A stretch of DNA of 64,000 nucleotides. Origin: Adineta vaga. Its lineage: Eukaryota > Rotifera. Location of the stretch: positions 16,306,001-16,370,000 of the forward strand of contig CP075493.1 in NCBI GenBank assembly GCA_021613535.1, in the 5' to 3' direction. Every line of letters begins with the position of its first letter. Positions within the stretch are counted from its first letter, which is position 1. The notes under the pieces were generated by a model. It was not told the DNA's origin. It made no database searches and worked only from the letters and a program-made list of their open reading frames with translations. This document shows positions 54,724 to 64,000 of the stretch, in pieces. The translations under genes were made by a program, and so were the position numbers.

Positions 54724-57700
54724 CTACAAATAAGTATATATAACTTCATTACAATCAATATCAGTCGTCATCTCTTTGTCTTCAACTAAACGAATAAAGA
54801 TTTGTTCAAGTGTTGGTTGTGTTATTGTAAAAGTTTGAATTAATTTTTCTTCCTTTTTCTTATTAAACCATTGAAATATAAATGATAAATTGGAACGATA
54901 TTCATTTGTTGTATGTTTTGATCTATTTCTTGTTACAAATGGTATAGTACACAATAACATTCCATTACATTGTTCTATGAATAAAAGATTTTTATATTTA
55001 TAACTAAGAATTTCTTAAATTGATTATACTTTGAATTTCTGTTCCAGAAAAAGTAACTAATAATTCTTTTATAAGTTGTTCAATTGATTCAAATGATGAT
55101 TTAACTTGTATACAATATCCATTTCCAAAACGATGTTTTAATCTTTGTAAATTCCCAAGACATATCAGTTGTCCTGATTTCATAATTCCAATTTCTAAAA
55201 TTTAATCATTATTATCTATTTATTAATTTTATGGAAAAAAAACAAAAAGCGAACTTGTACACAATGCTTCACATTCTTCCATACTATATAGATAAAGTTT
55301 AATAAAGAAAAAACAAAAAATTGATTTCTAAACTAAATAGATTTTTTACCTATGACTTGTTAAAATAATTGTTCTATCAAAATGACGCGCTGTTCGAATA
55401 ATATTCCATAATTTTCGTTTCGCAAGTGGATCCAAACCCTATGAGATAAAAAAAAACAAAAATAATTTATTAAAATTCCTAATAAATTTATAATTTCTTA
55501 CTGTTGTTGGTTCATCTAAAAGTACAATCATTGGTTTACCGATGAATGCTAATAATGCACTTATTTTTCGTTTATTTCCACCACTATAAACATGATTACA
55601 AAATCTCTTAATATATCTTTAAGAAAAACTACCTTAGTTCCTCTATTTGTTTATTTTTATATAAATCAAGATCAAATATATTCAACATATGATTACATAA
55701 TTGAGATAATTTTGTCCATTTAAATCCTTTTAATCTAAATAAATAGAAAAATGTGATATAATAAATATATAAAGATTTGATATATTAATAAACCTTGCAA
55801 ATAAAGTTATTGTTTCAATAACAGTTAAATTATTTATAAGCCAATCAAATTGTGGACAATAACCAATATTAATATCTCGTTTCTAAAATAATAAAATTTA
55901 AAAATTTTTAAAATGAAAGATTTATTTGAAAAATATTTAACCATTAAATTAATATTTCTTCTATTAATAAATATATCACCTGATGTTGATTTCAATTCAC
56001 CAGTTAACATTCGAAATATTGTTGTTTTACCAGCACCATTTGCTCCTTTATAGAAAATAAATTATTAACAAACGAAAATAAAATTTTTTTTTATATAAAA
56101 AACCTAATAAACCAAAACATGATTGTTTTGGAACATAAAAATTTAAATGATCAATAACTTTATAAATTTGTCGATGTATTGATTTTTGTTTTCGTTTTTT
56201 AAATTCTTGTAGAAGATCACGAACATAAATAATTGATGAATTTAATACAATATTTTCATTTAATATTAAATCACGTTCATTTCGTACATCTTCATCTAAA
56301 TGCTGTAGAACAAAAATATTGAAAATTAAATCAAATTCTAAATTCAATTTAATAGATGTTAACAACTGAAATTTTGTCTATGAAATATAAATATCCATTA
56401 TACTTTTCGAAAGCTACTGTTTCATTCTAAATATCTTTATTCTTGTTACGAGATTTTTTACATACCGTATCATTCCATTGATTTAATGTTGTTATTTTTA
56501 TTTTCTTATTATTTGAATATTGTTGATAAATTCGTTTAAATAAAATTTGATTTTCAATTAAAATCAAAATAAACCACCAAAATAAAATTTGACCAAAAAA
56601 AATAATAAATAAAATTCCAATTCCTGGTTCATGAATTGACATCCATGAATCATTTAAAGAATAATCAGTAAACATAACTTCATTGATTATAGAAAGACAA
56701 TTTCTATCAGATTTTAAACGAATATTATATAAAGAACGTTTGAAATTTACACATGGAAAAAGTATTGCAATAATCCATGTAATTTTATTCATAATATTTG
56801 ATAAATATATTATATTTGTTGTATTTCTTACTTCTGTTTGTTTAACTACTGAAATAAAATGAAATGTCATATCAATAAAACAAGCAAAAATATTTAGAAT
56901 AAAAAATGTTGTAAAACCAATAAATTGAGATTTTTGAATAAATGAATAAACATATATCATTGGTATTGAAGCTAATGAATACATAAAAATCATTAGAAAA
57001 TAATATCCAATTTGTTCAGTATTTCTATAAATATGAATTTCCGATTGAGAATTTGAATTTATTATTGAACCAATCTAATAAAAAAAAGAAATAATAATAT
57101 TAATCTGAATTATTTGATTTTTTTTACTTTAAGAATAATTGTTAAAATACTTGAAAGTATAAGACATAAACATACATCAAATATAAGATTAGAAAACCAA
57201 TAAAGTTTTTTAGTTAAATTTGTTAATAATTGTAAATCTTTTGAATGATTTAAACGTTCTTCAGTTATTGATATAATAAGAATTCCAATAAACATAATAC
57301 CAATAATACTATCAATAAAATTAAATAATGATAATGGTAATACATCAAAACAATATAAAATATCAAATAAATCTTCAATAAATGTCGTATTCTCTTTTGA
57401 TGTAATTATTGGTTGATTTATTGTTTGAATTTGTTTTTTTGTTGAATTAGAATAATATTGAAATAAATTTGATGTGATTAGATTTAAACTTGTTGGTATT
57501 ATATGAAAATTAACTGTTGAAAAATAAATATTATATATAAAAGAATTTTCTATTGATGTTTTATTGAAATTTATTGAAAATGCCATTTGATATTTATTAA
57601 TAAAAATATCTTCATTAATTAAATACCTATTATGAATATAATCAAGTATATTATCAGTATATATTTCATCAATAATTGTACCAGATTTTGCAATTGAATT

Positions 57701-60700
57701 AATTAAATTTTTATAAATATTACTTTGATAATTATTAGAATAAAGAACAACAGTATGAGGATTATAATTTGATAAATTGAATTTGATTTGAACATCTTTT
57801 TTATGAATATTTTGTGCAAATGTTGATCGAATATCTTCAGATGATGGTAAAAAAATAACAATAAGAATGTGAAATAAAACTGGAAAAATAAAAAATCCAA
57901 GAAGAAAATTATATTGTCGATATAAAATATGCCATCGTTTGATTAAGAGTGCAAATATACGAAAGATAATTAAACGAAGACTTTTTTCATATTCATAATT
58001 ATTATTAAAAACTAAAAAATAAATAATCTTTTTCGAGACGATTCATGCTAATTATTTTTATCTCGAGTTCGAGTCCAAAAAAGTAAATATCAACTTTCTA
58101 CTACCGAAGACTATCAGTATGGCGCAACTAGGTGTAAGGCAAATCAAACATGTATAACTCGAAACTTGAATTCAAGTATTTAAGTATCTGTTCAACTATA
58201 ATTTCATACTCATAAAATTTCTCGCAATGGATATTTTACCCGTGAAATCCAAATGATATGGGATATACAGAGTTTAGCTACTCTGTCAATGGTGTCGGAA
58301 TCGAACGGGTGGATTGAAAGTTTTGCCACAAAATGTTCGTTTACTTTCAACAACAGGATTTTTGACTGTATAGAATTAAAGACGAGAGTTGTCTCTACAG
58401 AATGATAGATAAGAACCAAGAGTTTTAGAATAATCATTCAAGAAAAGTTGAGTTCACTTTGTAAATCGATTTTCCAAAGAAATCGGTACGTGTCACCTAG
58501 TAAAATAATCACTATTAACAGATAATTTGCAGCAGACCAATTCTTAGTAGAGCATTTCACAGAGTAATACCCGCTCTTTCATTCGCTGTATTTAAAATCT
58601 TTTTTAGTACACTGAAGTTTGTTCAAACTTGATTTTAGAGCTTCTAAAAGATTGTCTCATAGCTCTCAAAGCAAAAGTACTATAAATGTTTTGAGCCCAT
58701 ATTCAGAAAGAGAATAAAATTCTGATTTTAACACAACGTTTTAAAATTTGTACAGGCTCTTTTAAGAGACTAAAAAGCAAACGAACATTTTGTGGCAAAA
58801 CTTTCGATCCACCCGTTATATTTTGTCTCTGAAAACTGTCATACTTTGATTAATTTTAAGCTGATTGCATAGAATTGGATTTTCTTGATTTTCACAAATT
58901 AATCTATTTTGAACATAAGAAAAGATTTAATTTTAATTAAAAATTTTCTTTTTTTATACTTTACTTTAGAAAAACATCTTCAATTGTAATCGTTGATAAA
59001 CCATAATTTTCAATTCCAATATTTAATTTTCTCTTATCTAATTCCGATATTAAACGATGAATTTGTTTTGAATTATTTCTTTTTATAGCAAAAATCATTT
59101 CTGCTGATGATTCTCTTTCTAATGTAATATCTGGAATATGTTGCTGAATAAATCTTGTTATAAATTCATTTTTATATTTTTCATTTTTTTCAATGAAAAA
59201 TCGATATTCGAATTCTAAATATTAAAATATATTTGAAGAAACGAAAAAAAAACAAAACAAAACCTATTTGATTTTTGAGAAAACTGGGTGTACCATATGC
59301 TTGAAGATGTCCATTTGTTATAAAAGCAATTCGATCAGATAAAATATCAGCTTCTTCAAGAAAATGTGTTGTTAAAATAATACATTTACCTTCTTCTTTC
59401 ATTTTCTGTATAATATTCCAAATTAAATGACGATTATACGGATCTTTAGAAAAAGAAAATATAATTTTATTATTCCTAAATTTACATTTACCAATTCCCG
59501 TTGTTGGTTCATCAAAAATAAGAATCTATTTACAATATCAAATAAATTTATTAAAAATAAAATTAAAATTAAAAAAAGAAGAATATACTTTTGGATCACC
59601 AATTAATGATATACCAAGAGATAAACGTCTTTTCATACCACCAGACAAATTTTTTGATAATGTATGTCGATCATCATTTAAATTAATCAAATGAAGAATT
59701 TTTTCAATTGATTCTTTCAATATTATTGAATTCATAGAACGCATCTATTATTATATAAAAATTTTAAAAAATAATTTCTATTCTCAATATTTTAACTCAA
59801 ATAATTATTTAAAAGAAAAAAACAAAACATTTTTCTATATATCTCGACCGATTCTTATTACTTAAGCACAACCGAACATTATTATAGCTGTAGTAAATTT
59901 ATAACATACTTTTCCAATTAATTTCAAATGTTCTTCAATGGATAATTCATTATAAAGAATATCTAAAAATAAAATTAACAATATTTGAAAAACAAAACTA
60001 AAATTTCCATATAAATTTTATTTTCAAACCATATTGTGAACAAAATCCTAAGATTTTTCGAATCTTTTCATTAGATATGAAATTATCTAATCCATCAATT
60101 GTAATAGAACCAGATGTTGATTGTAACATTCCTAAAATTTAAAAAAAAAATAAAAATTTTTCTATTTTAAAATCTATTCTTACCAACAAGTAAAAATGTT
60201 ATTGTCGTTTTTCCTGCTCCATTATGTCCTAATAATGAACATACTTCACCTTGATAAAAATTTAATGATAAATTTGATATTGCTATAAAATCTTTATATT
60301 TCTAAAAACAAAACTTTTTTAAAAAAACTTTTCGTTTTTCTTTCCAACAAACTTTTGTTAAATTTGATATTTTTATTAATGGATTGTTCATTTGATTTAT
60401 TGAATTTAATTCAATCCATTGATTATTATTATTATTATTTTCATAAAATTCTTCATTTTTTGATTTAATTGATAAACATTTAAATAAATAATTCCATTTT
60501 TTTGGAATACCAAATTTACCTGGATTAATTCTTTCAATATAAATTGCTAATAAGAAATAAAATCCCGAATAAATTATCATAAAAAGAAGACATAAACCAA
60601 CATATAATTCATATGAAAATAAATTTGAATATAAATGTTTATATGTCATTAATTCAGCTAAAGAATAAAAAAGTCATTTCAAATTATTAAATCAATAATC

Positions 60701-62528
60701 TTACTTCCTTTTCGTTCATATTGTAAAATAACTTGTAAAGAAAATAATAAACCTAAATTTGGAAATAAACATAAAAAATATCGAATACCAACTGAAACAT
60801 CTCGATAAAAATCAATTAAAGTTATTATCCATATAATAAAACTTATTAATTTTGCTAATAATACTAAAAAACAAATAAAAACTTTAAAAAGAAAGAATCA
60901 AATGATTTCTTTTCTAATCGAACCACGTTTAAATAATTGTGCAAAACAAACACTAAATGCTGAAAGTTCAATTGAATAAATAAATAAAATAGTCCAAATT
61001 AATGTCCAATGTGTATTATTAAATATAGCTCGATCAACACTTATCTCTTCTCGTTTAGAACTTGATATTTTCATTAAACTAAAAGCAGTTGTAATTGAAA
61101 TTAATATTAAATAGATTAACATTGATCGACTCATCCATACAAGATTATTTATCCAAGTTTGAAGACCATAAATACGTAAATATTCCTATATTAAATAAAT
61201 AAATAAATAAAATTTTTTTCTGCAAAAATTCAAAATTATTTTTACTTTAGTTTTATTTTCACGTTCTTCAACAATATAACCAATATTTATTATAAATGTT
61301 ATTAAAAATATAATTGATAAATAAATTGGAACAAATGATTCATAAATTGTATTTAATTGATCAGTATAAACTTGTGGACAACCAAAATGATTTAAAAAAA
61401 TCTATTTTTATTTTAAAAAAAAATATAAATAAATATTAATTCAAAATATAATTATACATTTTTTGAAAATAGATTTGTTTGATTTGTAACATATTCTATA
61501 ATTGATATATCAATAGCATATTGAATACCAACAAATCGATTTGTATAATTAACAAAACTATTATTTCCTTTAAATATATATATAATTTGTTATTTTATCG
61601 GATTGATGATGAGTGTTTTTCTTTTACCTTGACAAAAATCTTCGGGTGCTCGTTTCCATAAATATTCATCTTTTGGAATTTTTATCGTTTGTGCACGATA
61701 ATAGAATGGACCATTTCTATATATATATTCGAAAAAAAGATAATAATAATAATACAATTATACATTTCTTACTCTTGCATACGTAAAATATATTGAATTT
61801 CATCAGGTATTATTGATGAATGATTACAAGTATTGAGATTAGTAAAATAAATAAAAGAAAATATTGAAAGTAATGAAAAATTTGATGTTGATGAAAGTGT
61901 TGGATCGGATATATATTGTACTAAAACAAAACAATTTTAAACACTTCTATTTCAGTAAATGAATACTTCATTTGTAAATCTACGATAAATTAATTATCTT
62001 TTTAAGAAAAACTTTCATATATAATGAACTATAACATTATCTACTGTCTCGAAAAATTATATTGATAAATTGGACTAGTTACACGTCTTCTTTTGTATGG
62101 AAAATGAATGTATTTAGTGAATTATATAAATGACATACTTTTATTAGGAAAATCAGATTTAATTCGTCGAAGATTATTCACTGCATTATAAATAATAGTT
62201 TTTGTACATATATTATCTTTAATAAATAATAAGATTTTTATATAAATAAATAAATAAACAAACCTGGATAATAATAAATTGTATCACCTGTTCCATTTGA
62301 TAGTAATGAATCTATTGGATAAAAGCGAGGTATTTGAAAATCAGAATGATATCGACGTTCAAGAATAAAACGCATAGCTGGTAAAAGTCCAATGAATATG
62401 CTTGCTAAGAAAATTTCCATTATTGTACGACCAGGATTTCGTATTGTTAAAAGAAATGTTTTGATAAATAATGATCGAAAATTATTTAAAAACATTGTAC
62501 AATAATTAGATTGATCACGATATTCCAT
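54724..62528 (-). CDS. ABCA-type ABC transporter, full length, many short introns
   Basis: Order from the ATG at 62528: first membrane helix ([18 protein letters not shown]) with a long extracellular loop; five or six helices down to 60302, with the typical [19 protein letters not shown] before the first nucleotide-binding domain. Domain 1: Walker [15 protein letters not shown] (about 60231-60204), signature [12 protein letters not shown] (about 59650), Walker [11 protein letters not shown] (about 59525), H-loop TTHFLEEAD. Second membrane half: 57900-56427. Domain 2: [14 protein letters not shown] (about 56045-56005), [26 protein letters not shown] split by the intron near 55500, TSHSMEEC. 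C-terminal [15 protein letters not shown] is usual for ABCA. No stop or lost motif was seen. It probably moves lipids across membranes. Exon edges were not all fixed. A MITE lies in one intron. Confidence 0.85.
58304..58817. mobile_element. 514-bp MITE in an intron of the ABCA gene
   Basis: AACGGGTGGATTGAAAGTTT starts the left end, and the right end read inwards is AACGGGTGGATCGAAAGTTT; about 40 bp match with one difference. The body is non-coding. Confidence 0.8.
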
Positions 62529-63535
62529 TTTTCACCCTACTTATTAATAAGGACGCAAAATAAATCAGTCATTACCTGACTTTTTTCTTTCTATACTATA
62601 ATATATAAAGCAAATTATACGAACGAAAAAAAAAAATTTTTTCGTGTGTATTCAACCGATAAAATGATACAAACAAACGTATTTTATCTATCGATTTTAT
62701 TTAGTAATAACACATAGATAGAATGAACTTATATATTAAAAACATTATATGAGAATAATATATCATATTGTTTATACTATAGAATCAATCGATGTGTTCG
62801 TTCATCCGTTCTTTTAAACGATAAATTCTGAAAAGCTAATCTAATTATGATGAAATTTTCTACCGAGTATTGTCACTTGAATATTTCTGTAAAATTCGAA
62901 GATGAGCCTGATTGGACGAGCTATTATTGAGTTATTGAAAAAATACTGGTATTTCTCTATATCCTCTATCTCATACGCTTTATGCAGTACACATAACTTT
63001 CGAATAAAATCCGAAATTTCCGCATTTATTCACTATATAGACTGCAACACAATCGATCTTATATTTCCATATTTCTACAATATTAAATTTATGTATTCAA
63101 AAAATCTTGCGAAAACTTACAAAAGGAAAGCCAAGGATACAAAGAAAGAATACAACAACTCGAAAATACATTGATAAAGGTGCATAAACATTATTATATA
63201 TAGGTATTTATATTGATGTTATTGTTAACATTCTTTAGGTCAAATGTATTTTCAATTCAGGTACGTTTTCTTCAATAAACGATAGGATAAATATGAAAAT
63301 GGGAAGAAAAAGAAAGCAAATATTTTTTTTTTTTTCTTCTCATTAAAAAGGTAACTGCAAAGATACAAAATATCGAAACATAATGTTTTGGTTTATGATA
63401 TTTTTCCTATTCATAATTCTTTCTTATATAATTTATAAGAAAAGAAAAATCTCTTTGGAATGTTATATGATTTTGAAATCAATAAAAATGTCTAGTCCAA
63501 TAATTTCATATAATCGCGCATTTGATTATAGAAAA
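62529..63535. other. Upstream region of the ABCA gene, non-coding
   Basis: No supported gene. A hydrophobic frame at 63383-63571 (FWFMIFFLFIILSYIIYKK) has one possible membrane helix but is low-complexity and overlaps the next feature in another frame. Confidence 0.4.
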
Positions 63536-64000
63536 TGTGTACATTTGATCCACAATTTGGTCAAGGTATAACTCATATTTGTCGATAAGCAAGAGAATTA
63601 AATAATATTTTTGAAGAAAATTCTTATGAATTAAAAGATATTTTTTATATTCATAAATAATCGTGCATCAAAAATTAGTGGTGAATGTTGGATTTCTTCA
63701 ACTGCAAGTAATTGGAAAACATCAACATTAAAAGTAATTCAAACAAATCGATATGGAAAAAGAAAAATCTTTGTACGAAATGAACAGTTTCCAAATAAAA
63801 AAGAATAGCAATTAAAAACCCCTTTTTTATTCAATTTATGCAATGGTATAATTATTGGCTTTTATATTGTGCATCAAAACCAGGAAAATTAACGACGGAA
63901 TTTTTATATGTTATTAATCAACATAAAAATCCTTTGATTTTATTTAAACCATTAACATTCTTTTCAGTTTGTTTCAATGCTTTCATTCATTATTTTAACT
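63536..64000 (+). pseudogene. FAD-dependent monooxygenase-like fragment, decayed
   Basis: CTFDPQFGQGITHICR, a TAA where a Gln is expected, ARELNNIFEENSYELKD, then (another frame) INNRASKISGECWISSTASN and WKTSTLKVIQTNRYGK to a stop at about 63807, and YWLLYCASKPGKLTTEFLY from about 63850 to the window end. FDPxFGQG is reminiscent of the conserved (F/Y)xPxxGQG helix near the FAD site of flavin monooxygenases and halogenases. The Rossmann N-terminus (GxGxxG) is not visible. Family call is moderate; multiple breaks make it a pseudogene. Confidence 0.45.

Overview
The window looks like subtelomeric, transposon-rich DNA of a bdelloid rotifer (Adineta/Rotaria type). The reasons are: repeated tracts of TGTGGG/CCCACA, which is the known bdelloid telomere repeat; several Penelope-like (Athena-type, endonuclease-less) reverse transcriptases with hammerhead ribozymes; AT-rich DNA; and genes cut by introns that are often only 40-70 nt long, with GT..AG ends. 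No bacterial operon structure is present. The species assignment is an inference from these traits.

Layout. 1-1109: end of a minus-strand gene of a Cys-containing two-pass membrane protein family that recurs at 42.1-43.9 kb. 1.9-5.0 kb: small inverted-repeat elements and a dead ionotropic glutamate receptor piece. 5.5-9.5 kb: a Penelope-like element (PLE) long-terminal-repeat-like block followed by two RT copies with hammerhead ribozymes. 10.3-17.7 kb: a deleted and a full-length copy of one DNA transposon side by side. The full copy carries two spliced genes, a TNP2-like transposase of 844 codons and a BEN-like protein of 392 codons. 18.8-20.9 kb: a mucin-like Ser/Thr-repeat membrane protein gene. 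22-24.5 kb: telomere-repeat tracts, an LRR-like pseudogene and a solo-LTR-like block. 25.6-26.7 kb: a GPCR. 27.9-29.2 kb: a mariner with an open transposase. 30.8-37.7 kb: a many-exon, membrane-anchored subtilisin-like protease. 37.8-41.0 kb: ribozymes and two more RT copies on the minus strand. 42-47 kb: tandem membrane-protein paralogues, one broken by a 3.2-kb DNA transposon. 47.3-54.2 kb: a second, longer Athena-type element flanked by two small spliced genes on the same strand. 54.7-62.5 kb: a full-length ABCA-type ABC transporter gene on the minus strand. 63.5-64 kb: a decayed FAD-monooxygenase-like fragment.

How it fits together. Host-type genes (GPCR, ABCA transporter, protease, mucin-like protein) are islands between retroelements and DNA transposons. 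The strongest unexplained signals are: (i) seven hammerhead ribozyme motifs in two palindromic classes, two of them away from any RT; (ii) a short palindromic element made of inverted telomere repeats around a conserved 20-nt core, at three loci; and (iii) the 47.3-54.2 kb block, which may be one composite retroelement with accessory genes.
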